From Larimichthys crocea (lineage: Eukaryota; Chordata; Actinopteri; Sciaenidae): DNA of 64,000 bases. A program made the position numbers and the translations under genes. The DNA lies in NCBI RefSeq assembly GCF_000972845.2, contig NW_020852647.1, positions 333,006 to 397,005 of the forward strand, given 5' to 3'. Below are positions 1-12,064 of this stretch, piece after piece. Under the pieces are notes generated by a model. It was not told the origin of the DNA. It did not search any database and saw nothing but the letters and a program-made list of their open reading frames with translations. Numbering within the stretch: the stretch's first letter is position 1; every line of letters starts with the position of its first letter.

Positions 1-492
1 TTATGTCACGTACCTCAGATAACTTAAATACATCACGTACGTTATGTCACGTACCTCAGATAACTTAAATACATCACGTACGTTATGTCACGTACCTCAG
101 ATAACTTAAATACATCACGTACGTTATGTCACGTACCTCAGATAACTTAAATACATCACGTACGTAATGTCACGTACCTCAGATAACTTAAATACATCAC
201 GTACGTTATGTCACGTACCTCAGATAACTTAAATACATCACGTACGTTATGTCACGTACCTCAGATAACTTAAATACATCATGTACGTAATGTCACGTAC
301 CTCAGATAACTTAAATACATCACGTACGTTACATCACGTACCACAGATAACTTAAATACATCACGTACGTTACATCACGTACCACAGATAACTTAAATAC
401 ATCACGTATGTAATGTCACGTACCTCAGATAACTTAAATACATCACGTATGTAATGTCACGTACCTCAGATAACTTAAATACATCACATTTT
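1..492. repeat. 41-bp tandem satellite, about 12 copies
   Basis: The first unit starts at base 1 and the second at base 42, giving a 41-bp period that continues to about 492. Each unit contains ATGTCACGTACCTCAGATAA followed by a CTTAAATACATCACGTACGT-type segment. Units differ by single substitutions (for example ACATCACGTACCACAGA near 330-385). The array touches the window edge, so its true length is unknown. The unit carries two CACGTA boxes and an ACGTACGT palindrome; whether these mean anything is unknown. Confidence 0.95.
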
Positions 493-1497
493 ACGTGTGT
501 GTACATTTTTTCGTTTACTGATTATAAGATGAGGTTAATAATTTGTTAAGGAACTAAAGAAAAGTCACTAAAGAAAGTCACTGCATACTATATACGAGAT
601 ACTTACCTTAATTTCCGTGATGTGATGTCTTACAGCTAACCACTATCTGTTGCGGACAGCATTAACATGAAGCGGCGGGATACGAGACACAGCTAATGTG
701 TGCGTAACATTTGAGTTTCTTGTGAAAATATAACTTCAGACTTCATATTTTTTTACAGTGTGGTCGATACTCCTGACCCACAATCCCCTGCTGCTGCTGT
801 GAAACCAGACCTGAGGAGTGTGAGCCGACGTCCTTGAAGCCGTGTTGTGTTTGGACCAAAGCGTGTTTTTGTGGATTCAGTCTCGGCATGAAGCTCTCTC
901 ATGATGATGTCACGGCGAGCAGCAGTGTAGTGATGATGTCGTCTGTGTTATGATAACTCGTGGGCAGGACCTCGTCTGGTTCTGGTGCCAGCTGGCGGAT
1001 CAGGATCAGAAACATAAGCCTGGACCACGTTTACCTCCTGGGGACTGATCTGAAGTCAGGTCTGTGGCTTCAGATCATCTGAGCTCAGTCTGACTGTGTT
1101 GGTGCTGCTGAGCCTGCAGCAGGTGGGTCAAACACCAACATATGAAGAGCACACACGGCTACTGAGCACGTGCAGAACAACAAACATACTCCTCATAAGG
1201 AAATCATCTCTGATGTTTGCACAGAGATTAACGCCAGATTGACTCGCTAAAGTAGCTAACTACTAATTAACTGCTGCTGACTGAATCTGCTGTTAGCATG
1301 CTAACAGAACCGGGCTCAGCAGCCGGACCGGACCAGGTTGGAGCACAAGGACCAACAGGGAACAACGTCACAGTACCGAGGAGATTCACAGACTTCATGA
1401 TGAAACATTGATACGTAGCAGCAGAGCTCTGAGGATCCAGTTGGTAACTATGTAGCTAACTGCTATATACGCATATTTTAGTTAGCTTGGATGTAAA
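493..1497. other. Single-copy non-coding stretch, no gene seen
   Basis: No open frame of convincing length or composition and no recognised repeat is visible. Composition is mixed, with GC-richer parts around 780-1,130 and 1,310-1,440. It could be intronic or intergenic; the sequence does not decide. Confidence 0.5.
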
Positions 1498-1552
1498 GGT
1501 TCTGTTCTGTGCTCAGAGGTTCTGTTCTGTGCTCAGAGGTTCTGTTCGGTCC
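1498..1552. repeat. 20-bp tandem triplication
   Basis: The unit GGTTCTGTTCTGTGCTCAGA occurs twice in full and a third time in part. It resembles the GGTTCTGT..TGTTCA core of the 47-bp minisatellite found from 23.8 kb onward, but the match is short and may be chance. Confidence 0.85.
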
Positions 1553-1724
1553 AGCTGTGTTCACTGGAAGGTAGACGCTGATGCTAGCTCATAGCACTAG
1601 CTGCAATGCTAACACACACTTGTAAACATTATCCACGCCACGTCCCTGTGTGATTCAGTGCTTAATATGTGTTAGTTCAACGTTAGTTTAAGGTTAGTGT
1701 AACGTTAGTTTAATCTGCAGGCAA

Positions 1725-1975
1725 CATCACATGACCTGTTCACCTGATGTTCAGGTGTGAGGTCACATGACCTGAGCTGATGTTCAGGTGAGAGGTCACA
1801 TGACCTGAGCTGATGTTCAGGTGTGAGGTCACATGACCTGTTCAGCTGATGTTCAGGTGTGAGGTCACATGACCTGAGCTAATGTTCAGGTGAGAGGTCA
1901 CATGACCTGTTCAGCTGATGTTCAGGTGAGAGGTCACATGATGTTCAGGTGTGAGGTCACATGATGTTCAGGTGG
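1725..1975. repeat. Minisatellite, 31-36 bp unit (GAGGTCACATGACCTG core)
   Basis: About seven or eight units share the core GTGAGGTCACATGACCTG followed by TTCAGCTGATGTTCAGG. Some units lack the TTCAGCTG segment, so the period varies. The core contains the palindrome GGTCACATGACC. Confidence 0.9.
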
Positions 1976-2050
1976 TTCAGTGTGAGCGAGTCTGATGAAG
2001 ACTGAACTGTGGAGATGAGAGGTTTTCACATGACAGCATCAGTATGTGAG

Positions 2051-2093
2051 TGCGCGCACACACACACACACGCACACACACACGGTGTGTAAA
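2051..2093. repeat. (CA)n microsatellite
   Basis: This is an alternating CA run with single GC interruptions, about 40 bp long. Confidence 0.95.
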
Positions 2094-3318
2094 GCTGTTT
2101 AAACACGCCAACATGGCGACAGCAGGTGGTGCAGACGTGTAGCGCTGCTCTTTGGCCTGATCCTGCTCCTCAGCTTCGTCACATATGGTGCCGCCGCCGC
2201 CGCTCACCAACCTTTGAAGGCAGCATTAAGAGTTTGACTCGACCATCTGTGGGTCGCCTGCAGGGAACGCTCTGTTTATTCTCTGTGTTGACTTCACCTG
2301 TTTGAAGCCGGCTTCACCTCCATGCCATCACGCAGGAAGTGTGTCACAATGGCGAGTGTTTCGCAAACTAACGGGTCAGAACTCGGAACAGGTGAGGTTA
2401 GTCAAAACAGGAAGTTCATGTCAGCGACAGCTTGTTACAAAATGCCACAAGGTGTCTCAACGGCTGCCGCCATGGGATCTTACATCACCACACCACTGTG
2501 GTCACGTGTTCATCCATGAGATACACTCAGGTGTCACAGGACAGGTGAGACTTAAAGATCTGGACTACAGAAAGAACAGCTGATCCTAAAGCAAGTCATT
2601 TCACAGCATGCCTCGGTGCTGACCTCGGTCTGAGGTCAGACCACCATGTAACATACTGTAGTACTTTCACCAAAACATACATTACTATTTATTCCCAAAC
2701 CTGGACGTAGTCTCTGTGACGTCCCCGCAGACTGTCTAAAACCTGGACGTAGTCTTGTGGTTTTTAGTTCGTTATTATCTCATAGTTATTATAAATAATA
2801 TTTCCTGAGTCTTTATTCTTTAGTCACTCTGATGTGAGTCTGTTCATTGAGGTTTGATGACTTTAAACGTGACACAGTGAAGTTTGTGTTGAAGGCATCT
2901 CATGTTGCTGATTCAGTGTCAGACGTGCTGATGGTGAGGCGAGGCTCTAATTGTTGAAGAGGAGGACGAAGGCTCGGGAGGACAACAGGATGTAAACCAA
3001 TTAAACAGTTTCCGATGGCAGTAATCAGCTCAATGACTCAGCTGATTGGTTCGTTAGCGGTTTGTAGAGGAGAGACGCCCGGCCTGAAGAGTTAATGTGT
3101 CCAACACAAACAAACACTTTAATACACTAATGTTCACAGGTAACATGAAACGTAGCGTTAGCAGGACTCAACTACAGACAATCCAACATTAACTAACAGC
3201 TAACACAACGTTAGCAGGTGATGGCCTGGAAGAAACTAAATAAATGTTTTAACTTGAGTCATGAACTTCAGCCTGTGGTCGGCTACTATTCACAGTCTGA
3301 ATGAAAAGCTGCAGCATC

Positions 3319-3344
3319 GTGTGTGTGTGTGTGTGTGTGTGTGT
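3319..3344. repeat. (GT)n microsatellite
   Basis: About 13 GT dinucleotides in a row. Confidence 0.95.
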
Positions 3345-3515
3345 TGAACAGGGGAAATGAGGCGAGTTAAACGGTGTTAAAGGTGAGCGTGTGTACGAGC
3401 ATCCTGACAGTTTTATGAGCTGAACACTGAAGTGAAGGAAGTGAAGCTGGCAGAGAGCCCAGAGCCTGAAGGTAGCTATGTTAACACTCGCTAACAGACG
3501 CTTCACCTTCAGCCT

Positions 3516-3600
3516 GTCAGTGTGTGTGTGTTCACAGTGTGTGTGTGTTCACAGTGTGTTCACAGTGTGTTCACAGTGTGTGTGTGTTCACAGTGTGTGT
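3516..3600. repeat. GTGTGTGTGTTCACA short tandem array
   Basis: Five to six irregular units of TGTGTGTTCACAG. The same TTCAC-plus-GT motif recurs at much larger scale in the GT arrays at 18.0, 32.8 and 33.6 kb. Confidence 0.85.
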
Positions 3601-5089
3601 TATTACACGACTGTAGTATGATGATATCTGACATGAAGCTAACGCAACATTAGCACGACTAATTATGTCTTCATGCTACAGAACAGTTAGCCTCGGTGCT
3701 GTCACACATTTAAACAAACTGGATTTATTGTTTAAATTTACACGTTAACAGATATTGTCGTATGTTCTGGTCCTGGCGTTCCGTTTTCTGGTCGTGACGT
3801 GTTCTGGTCCTGATATTTGTGACATGTCATGTTCGCTCTGTGACCTCTGAGCTTGACCCTGAGCGATGAAGCTCAGGTTGACAGTTCGCCCTCTGACTGA
3901 CTGACTCCTCATTGTGTGCACCAGGTTACTGAGCACGCTCAGTCCGCCCCCCCACACTCACTCCCTCATCAGAGGAATTCTGGGGGAATTTATGCACCGT
4001 CTCCTGGCTAATTGAATTAGCCACATCGTGTCGACAGTGTGTCCATTGTGGATGCCGCACAATGTTGGGCTTCATGGTACAGACCCCCCCCCCACCACCA
4101 CCCCCCACCCCCAACAGCGCCATGACGACCATGGCCTCTTTATCGTGTTCCAGTCAGCGACCCGCCTCAGGCTCCATCACTGGACCATCATTAACCAGCT
4201 GAATAGGACCGGACCTGGGGGGTCAAGTCACCTATAGGGCAGGGCTGATCCATGGCTATTATTACAGCATGTTAACTAACGTCAAACATGACCACAGATT
4301 ACAAGTTAACAACACATTAAAGATATACATGTATGTTTTATTATTATACATGCATGTAACATTTACTTTATACAGTCTGTTTGAATAATTCCGATTTTCA
4401 TTTAAAGTAAATAAAAAGGTTAAAATTCTCAAAAAGTAAAATTAAATTTTCAGTCGATTTAAATTAAAATCTGTGATTCATAAATTCATCATCTGAAGCT
4501 GGGACGGCCCGAAGCTAGTTACATTAGCAGGAGCTTAGCCTGGTTTTCTATTTTATGAACAGATTTAAATCATTTATATAAAACCAAACAATGTTTTTAA
4601 TTAAAGAGGAGTTAATTTAATCAGTCAGTAATTAGGGTTGGGGTTAGAACATGACCCCAAACATCCTGACCAGGATCAAGCGTACCGTGGTCATCACAGA
4701 GCATTTCTTGAGCATCTGTGTAGTTAAAGGTCTTGATGTGTCTCATCATTTATCATCATTATTAATTACAGCTCATTACTGTGATACCTTTGGAGACAGT
4801 GCCCGGCCTGTTTGGACCGCTGAATCTACGTAACACCCCCGACATGAACAACAACAGTAAAGTAACAACAGGTCTTTGTGCTGTAACCTTTCCCCCCTCA
4901 GGCTTTGTGCATTTCACCAAAACCACTAATTAGCATAACTTCAGCAAATAACAGCAAGGCCATAACAGAGCCGTCACAGGATCACTCATGACATCGTATT
5001 TTATCTCAATGTTACACATCACGCGTTTAAAGGACATCAGCTTTAATGATGGAGGACGTTAACGTTTACACAGAGGACGTCCTCAACCA

Positions 5090-6110
5090 ACATACACCTA
5101 ACAACATAAAACTAACATACGACGACTACTAAACATACGACGATAACATATGACAACTACTAACAACATACAACTACTAACATACGACAGCAAACGACAA
5201 CTACCAACATATGACAACTACTACCAACATACAAACGAGAACTACCAACATATGACAACTACTACCAACATACAACATCATACAACGACAACTACTAAAC
5301 ATACGACAACAACCAACATACGATGACAACTATTAACAACATACAACGACAACAACATATAACAACTACCAACATACGACAACTACTACCAACATACAAA
5401 TGACAACTACCAACATATGACAACTACTAACAACATACAACTACTAACATACAACGACAGCAAACGACAACTACTAACATACGACAGCAAACGACAACTA
5501 CCAACATATGACAACTACTAACAACATACAAACGACAACTACCAACATATGACAACTACTAACAACATACAAACAACAACTACCAACATACGACAACTAC
5601 TACCAACATACAAACAACAACTACCAACATATGACAACTACTACCAACATACAACTAGTAACATACAACGACAGCATACGACAGCTACTAACAACATACA
5701 GTGACAGCTACCAACATACGACTATAACATGCGACAGCATACAACTACTACCACAACAGCTACTAACAACATACCACGGCAACTACTAACATATGACAAC
5801 ATCATACAATGACAACATACGACAACTACCAACATACAATGACAACATACGACAACAACTACTAACAACATACAGCGACAACTACTAACATGCAACAAAC
5901 AACATACGACGACTACTAAACATACGACAGCATACGACAACAACTACTAACAACAACAACTAAACATACGACAACTACTAACAACATACGACAACTACTA
6001 CCAACATACAACATCATACAACGACAACTACTAAACATATGACAACCAACAAACAACAACATAGAATTAACAGACAACAACGTACAACTACAGACAACTA
6101 CTGACAGACA
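5090..6110. repeat. A/C-rich minisatellite, about 1 kb
   Basis: Irregular units built from CAACATACGACAACTACTAA and variants (CCAACATATGACAACTACTA, ACAACATACAAACGACAACT) fill the interval. The unit is near 20 bp but variable. The minus strand gives an open frame of valines and cysteines (5,722-5,943), which is a composition effect and not a gene. Confidence 0.9.
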
Positions 6111-7403
6111 ACTTACAACTAACTACAAAGTACGCCACCGACCTATGACAACATTCTCAGCTCCGGGATCCCAGGAGCCAAAGTCAACCATCGGTAGGCT
6201 GCTGTATTCCTGGTTTCAGAGGTTGTGTGCAGTCTTGGGTTGAGTAGACGCTGATGCTAGCTCATATGGCTGGCTGCAGTTCTTATTATGGTTTTTAAAT
6301 AATGCACTTTTCTTTCTAACATTATATGACATTTCTGTTTATCTAGAAATCTGTTCAAAAGTCCTATCTTAAAAAACAGTCGACTGCTGTTACGAACAGC
6401 CTCTCCAGTCTCAGCCTCTTGCGTGTTAAAGTTCGTGGATGTAAAAACTGTTATGTGACGTGAGAACACAATCAACATGGAACCTGGCGTGTTCTCCTGG
6501 CAGGTGGTCACATAAGTCTGTCAGACATGTATGAACAGTGTCAGAGTTTCTGTGTTCAGACGGGTCTAAAAATATGCCGGGACCTCCCGTCCGTGAAAAA
6601 GGGTCTTTGTGGACGAAGTCGTCATAAATTCCTTCACGCTGCTGCACATTGTTCCACGGCACTCGGACAGTGAATGCTTTATCACGGCGGTCCTGTTGGA
6701 AACTTTGTTTACAGATTCACAAAAAAAAAAAAAAAACCCCAAATCCAGGCCGATATGCTAATGGGGAGGAGTACTACTGCGAGAGCCGCTGGCCATATCT
6801 GAACGGGCTGACACCACCAACAGACGGGCCTTTTGTGTGGTCCAGGACTGGGACTGTGCCTGGCCTCAGGGATCTGTTATTCAGATGGCGTCTGTCATGT
6901 TCAGTCGCTAAAGACCAGACACGCATAGCTCGGCTAATTCTGGATGGCCTCTGGTCAGACAGGCTGAAAGAACAGAGGCCGGATCTTCATGGTGACGACG
7001 TTAACCCCTGATCACTTGTTTGACCTAAACAGACGGGATCTGATCTGATGTCCACACACTCTGCACATTAAATCTTTAAAACCAGGACCAGTAGGGTCTA
7101 CATCACACAAATTTTATTTGACAAGAACCTGTCAGAACTTCACACAGAGACCTGGTCCTGGACCAGCACCCAACAGAACTTCAAAGCTGTTCAAACGAAA
7201 CGATTGAAAGTTTGAGTTGAGCAAAGAAAGAGAATCACTGTGACGTCAGTTTTTTCAGCCAAGTCCAATCAGTGATGTGAGGTTTAAATAGTGACTGAGC
7301 CAATGGAGAACAGGTGTGTGCGTGTGCGCAGGTGAGCAGTAGGTGTGTGTGATGTCCTGATTGCAGGTGAGCAGAGGGTAGCATGACGTGACAGTGTAAC
7401 CCC
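6111..7403. other. Single-copy stretch with a poly-A run, no confident gene
   Basis: An open frame of 120 codons (6,649-7,011, +) runs through a 16-base poly-A tract at about 6,720-6,736 that encodes a lysine run. No domain is recognised and the overlapping frames are equally open, so I do not call a gene. The A tract could mark the end of an old retroposed insertion, but no target-site duplication was found by eye. Confidence 0.4.
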
Positions 7404-7998
7404 GAAAATACACAGCATGCGGAACGGCTGCAAAACGGCTCCGCTCCGGAACGGCTGCGTACTCCGCCGTCCGCCAACTCACACATAATCTGTTTGTGAT
7501 GCGCTCAGGTGCGGCTACCAAGCGTCGCGAGAACACACGAGATCTCGCAAATTCACGCTCGATATTTCCGGCTGTAGTCTCTTTGACTCCTGCAATGACA
7601 TTCCACACCGCATCTTTTTTTTCTGGTGTCTTTATAAAAAGGATGTGAGGTGTCATCAATGATTACACCAGAAAACTCCTCGCCTGTTGACTTCAGGTCG
7701 GCCCCGCCCATTATGACGTGTTCTTGTAATGAAACTCGATCCGCGGTGAACACGGAGTATTTTATTTTCAAAATCAACCAGGGTTTTATTTTGTATTTTG
7801 TAGCTGATTTCCTTCCCCGCACGGTCTGCTCTGTGCTGAATTTATGCGCCGTGCTCCAGCGTCCGTGAACAATAGAAGCTCTGCATGTGTTGCGGAGGGC
7901 TGCCGTGACGCAGTGGGGACGGAGACTGACATTGAAACGCATCGGCTCCGTCGCCGTGGCCAAGTCGTTCCGGAGCCGTTATGCATGCAGTGTATTTT
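7404..7998. mobile_element. MITE-like non-autonomous DNA transposon with imperfect terminal inverted repeats
   Basis: The left end reads AAAATACACAGCATGCGGAA and then CGGCT. The reverse complement of the right end reads AAAATACACTGCATGCATAA and then CGGCT. These form imperfect inverted repeats about 590 bp apart. The subterminal regions are rich in CGGAACGGCT-like motifs on opposite strands. A hAT-type element is plausible, but I could not find a clean 8-bp target-site duplication, so the exact borders and superfamily are open. There is no transposase frame. Confidence 0.6.
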
Positions 7999-8010
7999 AG
8001 CCTTAAGGGG

Positions 8011-8500
8011 TGTAGTAAGAACGCAAATGCAGCACACTGGACGAAGATAATAAATGAGTCACTTTTATTACACTTGGCTGCTAGATGAGAAATAGCACAG
8101 TTCCAAAGCAACAGCTGAAATAGTTTCTATGGGTACGGGGAAAGTCCGGGGGCTCTGGCTGGGGAAACCAGTCTGGCAAGCAGGTAAACAGGCGATGAAG
8201 CAGACTAACCAGAAACGAGCCATCACCAGCTGGCGGAATCCAGAAGGGCCAGAAGCTGAACTCGTGGTCGGGAACAGAAGGCAGGGTCGGTTTCTGGGAT
8301 TACAGCAAAACAGGTTAGTACAAGGCAGGCAGAGCCGATAACGAGAGATCAGTCCTGAGAAAAGTGCTGGAGAGTCTAGCGTGAGCATGAAGAACAATCT
8401 GGCAGAGAGTGAGTGAGCAGGGAGGGCTTAAATACTGGCCTCATTGGTGATGGGAAGCAGGTGAGTCTGATGAGGGGGGCGTGGCTGGCAGGTGAGTGGA
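8011..8500 (-). mobile_element. Probable solo LTR of a gypsy-type retrotransposon (minus strand)
   Basis: Read on the minus strand, the stretch runs from a CACCTGCCAGCCACGCCCCC-like region through GGCCAGTATTTAAGCCCTCC, a TATA-like box at 8,424-8,436. It continues through a CTGCCAGATTGTTCTTCATG segment to an AATAAA signal at 8,064-8,069 and ends near GCGTTCTTACTACA at 8,011. This promoter-to-polyA order and wording resembles teleost gypsy LTRs as I remember them. A 109-codon frame across it is incidental. The upstream border near 8,500 is not certain and no internal region is attached. Confidence 0.45.
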
Positions 8501-8772
8501 GAGTGAATGGAAAAGTACACTTTTAGTTTATACACTTTTCTCAGACAGGCATTAACATTTTCCCACATTTCTCTCTTATTTCAACACTCTCAAAGTTCAA
8601 ACTTTCGTAGATTTCACAAAAATAAGTACAATACTGTATTAGTAAATGAAACCGTATTTCACATTTCTCTGACGGTGCCTCTTTGTCCAGGCGCCGCTCT
8701 GCTGTAACGGCCTCTGAACGCCTTGGTGCAGGTGTTTTTTTTCCGAGTGCAAAACATAGAATGCATTTTGTA

Positions 8773-8918
8773 CAGTACTCCCTTAACCAATCAGGACGCC
8801 GAACACAATGTTCATATTGTACAGTACGCTGTAAAAAAAGCATGCAAAATGACACAAAAAAAATCAGCAAAACAGCGAGGCTGCGAAAAGTGAACTGCGT
8901 TATACTGAGGGACAACTG
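8773..8918. mobile_element. Short pogo/Tigger-like element (MITE)
   Basis: The right end, read inward on the minus strand, is CAGTTGTCCCTCAGTATAAC, followed by GCAGTTCACTTTTCGC. This is the wording of pogo/Tigger-family termini. A left end CAGTACTCCCTTAACC sits at 8,773. Both ends are flanked by TA (8,771-8,772 and 8,919-8,920), the usual target duplication of the Tc1/mariner/pogo group. The left end matches only loosely, and the element may really extend further left into 8,510-8,770. Confidence 0.45.
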
Positions 8919-8920
8919 TA

Positions 8921-9235
8921 TACACCTATATGTCGTAATATAAATATGTTTCATACACACGCGCATGTATATAATTAGACATTCTTTCCATCTGTCAAAA
9001 TCTTCCCGTGGTCGTGTGATGTCATCAGGTAGGAAAATCCCAGTTTCGGTCCAGATGAAGAGAAATAAAGCGTGTTTCCCCGGCAGCATCACAAACATGT
9101 GATTTTATTTTTAGATTCATTAACTCTGATTAACACGAGTCATTGAGTCGATGAGTCGCCTTTTATTTCATTTAGTAAACACAGGGACTTTTTTTTACTG
9201 CAGACTGATCTGAGAACGTGTCTGCACTGTTATAT
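8921..9235. other. Short AT-rich stretch, nothing recognised
   Basis: No gene, repeat array or RNA gene could be supported here. Confidence 0.5.
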
Positions 9236-9715
9236 ACTTTATATACACTAATACATATAATGTATTGACTAAATATATTTTATATATACTTTATATACAG
9301 TAATACATATAATATGACAAAATATACTTTATATATACTTTATATACACTAATACATATAATATATTGACTAAATATACTTTATATATACTTTATATACA
9401 CTAATACATATAATATATTGACTAAATATACTTTATATATACTTTATATACACTAATACATATAATATATTGACTAAATATACTTTATATATACTTTATA
9501 TACACTAATACATATAATATATTGACTAAATATACTTTATATATACTTTATATACACTAATACATATAATATATTGACTATATATACTTTACATACACTA
9601 ATACATATAATATATTGACTAAATATACTTTATATATACGGTATATACACTAATACATATATTGACTAAATATACTTTATTATATAATTCATATACACCA
9701 ATACATATATTGAAT
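9236..9715. repeat. 52-bp AT-rich satellite, about 9 copies
   Basis: ACTAATACAT starts at 9,348 and again at 9,400, and the spacing of 52 bp holds along the array. The unit includes ATAATATATTGACTAAATAT followed by ACTTTATATATACTTTATAT. The outermost units are diverged or truncated. One further unit-like piece lies beyond the LINE tail at about 9,835-9,885, so the array has been interrupted. Confidence 0.93.
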
Positions 9716-9734
9716 TGTTGGTAAATAATATTAT

Positions 9735-9832
9735 GAAGAGTATGGTCTAGACCTGCTCTGTAGGAAAAGTGTCATGAGATAACTAAAGTTATGATATGGC
9801 GCTTGTTTAATAAAATTGAATTGAATATACTG
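9735..9832 (+). mobile_element. 3' tail of an L2-type LINE/SINE family
   Basis: The segment GTCATGAGATAACTAAAGTT, followed by ATGATATGGCGC and AATAAAATTGAATTGAAT, is a very common 3' tail in teleost genomes that I associate with L2-like elements. It is inserted inside the 52-bp satellite. The same family recurs at 22.9, 28.1, 38.6, 50.35, 54.8 and 62.5 kb. No coding part is present. Confidence 0.55.
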
Positions 9833-10424
9833 TATGTATACTTTATATAAACTAATACATATATTATATTGACTAAATATACTTATGGTGATGATGATGA
9901 TGGTCGGATTCGAACCCTCGTCCAATGTGGGAAGGACTGAGCCTTCGTACATAGATTATAGTAACGTTGTTATAATCACGGCAAACTTTATTTGTGAAGT
10001 TTTACCTGTCAGGTGTGACAGGAAGTGATCATGACCTGACCCTCTCAGGCCGTTGGTGAGTTAGTCCAGTTGGGTCCAGTTCAGTGGAAAGTCCCATCAG
10101 AGAGGAGGAACGCCGCACTGGAGCCGATCAGATCAATTTAATAAAGTCTCGTTAGCAATGATTCAATCACGAGCTGCCGCTCAGCTCCAGATTCTGACAT
10201 AATCAGATTGAGAAGATCCGCCGTATGAATCATAAAACTGTTTACTCCCACCATGAAGGAGAGACCACCCAGAACTGGATCAGAACCTTTCATCCAGCAG
10301 TTTGGACTCAGCTGGTTCGGCTCACACTAACAGAACTACTCCAGGGTGTCTGAACCACAGCCAAAAACAGAACTGTACCTGTTACAGGTAAACCTGTTGT
10401 TACTTTACTGTTACCTAACTGTAC
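9833..10424. other. Single-copy non-coding stretch
   Basis: No gene is supported. A GGTTCGAATCC-like box on the minus strand near 9,905-9,920 was examined as a possible tRNA T-arm and rejected. Confidence 0.45.
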
Positions 10425-10860
10425 GTGTTGATTGTATTGATTATGATGATTAATTATTATTAATGATTGATTACTATCAATGATTATTGATTATTCTTAT
10501 TGATAATTGTTGATTATTGACAATGATTAATTATTATTGATGATTATTTATGGTGATTAATGATTATTATTGATGATGATGATAATTAATAATTATTGAT
10601 GAATATTGACAACTGATGATTAATTCAGATGATTATTATTAGTGATGATAAATTCTTATGGATGATTATTAATGATTATTCACCAGATCACCAGAATCAG
10701 AACTTTACCGTTAAGTGTTTGTGATTTCAGTTGTTATTACTTTTCAGTTGAAATCATGATTATTGATGACAATTGATGATTATTAATGATGATTTTTAAT
10801 TATGTTTATTATTAATGATTATTATTGTTTAAAATGTATGATTATTAATGATTATTGATG
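10425..10860. repeat. GATTATT/TGATGATT low-complexity AT-rich tract
   Basis: The tract is made of irregular ATTGATTATTAATGATT words without a fixed period. It is interrupted near 10,680-10,760 by about 80 bp of ordinary sequence. Confidence 0.85.
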
Positions 10861-12064
10861 ACCTGATCTGGTCTGATCCATACTCGGGTCAAACCTTTCA
10901 AGTGACAGCGTTGGTGGTCTGGAGGTTATTTCAGGAGAGGAAGCTGCATTCTGATTGGTCTCTCTCTCTGCACCCTGATGCATCATGGGAGCTTGGCGTC
11001 TCGCTGTCTGACCTGTTTTATTATTCCATTTCCTCCTTTTCTCTGTTTCCACCTCTTTCTGTCTCCATACGTCTCGTTCAGCCGTCTAAAGCTTCCCTTG
11101 ACCGCTGTCACTCTACACACATCCATTATTCATGCCCATAAACCACATATATATATTATTAACTGATTATTCCTGCACATACACACAAATATAGACAGAG
11201 TATGTGCATAAAGGGACTGAGGACTGAAGGCAGGACCTTGCAGTGTGTAGGCGTACAGGTGTCTCAGGAACATCTCGTTTGTTCTTTCCCCTGCCCTTGC
11301 TCCTTGCTGCCAGTTACACCAGGGACTGATGGGAAATAAAATGTTTGGCCTGACGGCTGAGATTATTAATTTAATGATTAATGAACCTTTGACTAAAAAT
11401 AATGATCAGATTTATGTTTGATTCTCAAGATGAACAAAAATATGTCACATCTTTATATATTTTGTTTTACTTTATTTTTACATTTGTTAATCAGAATTTT
11501 TGAATAAAGTAGCATTGTTGTTTGTTGTTGTTCATTTCTGTTTGTTGTTGTTAGTTTCTGTATGTTGTTGTTCGTCATTCTTTGTTGTTTATTGTTGCAT
11601 GTTTGTGTGGCTCATGTGTGTAATTAAAGCTTTCATGCACTTTACCGGACAAAATGAATAGAAATAAATGATTCTGTCAACATAAAAGCACATCTTTGTC
11701 TTTAGTTGTATTTTCCAAAATAAAAGCCTGATGTTCCCCAGCTGTGTTTTATGTGTTTCTTTGTATTTCCTGTTTCCTCAGTGGTGTGTAAATGTCTGCG
11801 GAGCACCTGAGCGACTCTCTTGAAATGAACGGAAAGCTTGTAAAATTAACATCATTACCAGCTTTCAAATAAAAAGAGTTTCCTCCTGAGAGGACACCCG
11901 CACTCCTCATCACTTCAAATTAAAGGAGTTCATATGAATAGCTGCACATTCAGACTGTGCAGCCTCAGAGGAGCTGAGAAAATGTTGAGCAAACGTTTCT
12001 ACAGCGACGCATTAACTCATTACACAGAATATAAAACAGGGAGTGTGCACTCGTACAACTGTCT
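10861..12064. other. Single-copy non-coding stretch
   Basis: No gene is supported. A 97-codon frame (10,848-11,141, +) and its shadows show no domain. TTGTTGTTNNTTTCTGT words between 11,515 and 11,610 form a short degenerate repeat. Confidence 0.45.

Larger units (their letters stand above)
2094..5089. other. Single-copy non-coding stretch with short microsatellites
   Basis: No supported gene is seen. Short open frames exist (up to 93 codons near 2,302-2,583), but they overlap in different frames and show no recognisable domain. The stretch contains a GT run (3,319-3,344), a GTGTGTTCACA array (3,516-3,600) and a C-rich run near 4,084-4,112. From 4,320 to 4,640 it is AT-rich. Confidence 0.5.

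Noticed and set aside
1..492. CRISPR-like regular repeat
   Set aside because: Units are head-to-tail without spacers, in a vertebrate-like genome; it is a satellite.
6649..7011. 120-codon frame with a lysine run
   Set aside because: It crosses a poly-A tract and has no recognisable domain; kept only as a note in the 6.1-7.4 kb entry.
8541..9098. 185-codon minus-strand frame
   Set aside because: It runs across a pogo-like MITE and its AT-rich flanks, with no domain or compositional support.
9895..9925. tRNA-like GGTTCGAATCC box on the minus strand
   Set aside because: The bases on either side do not pair into a T-arm and no D-arm, anticodon arm or acceptor stem was found.
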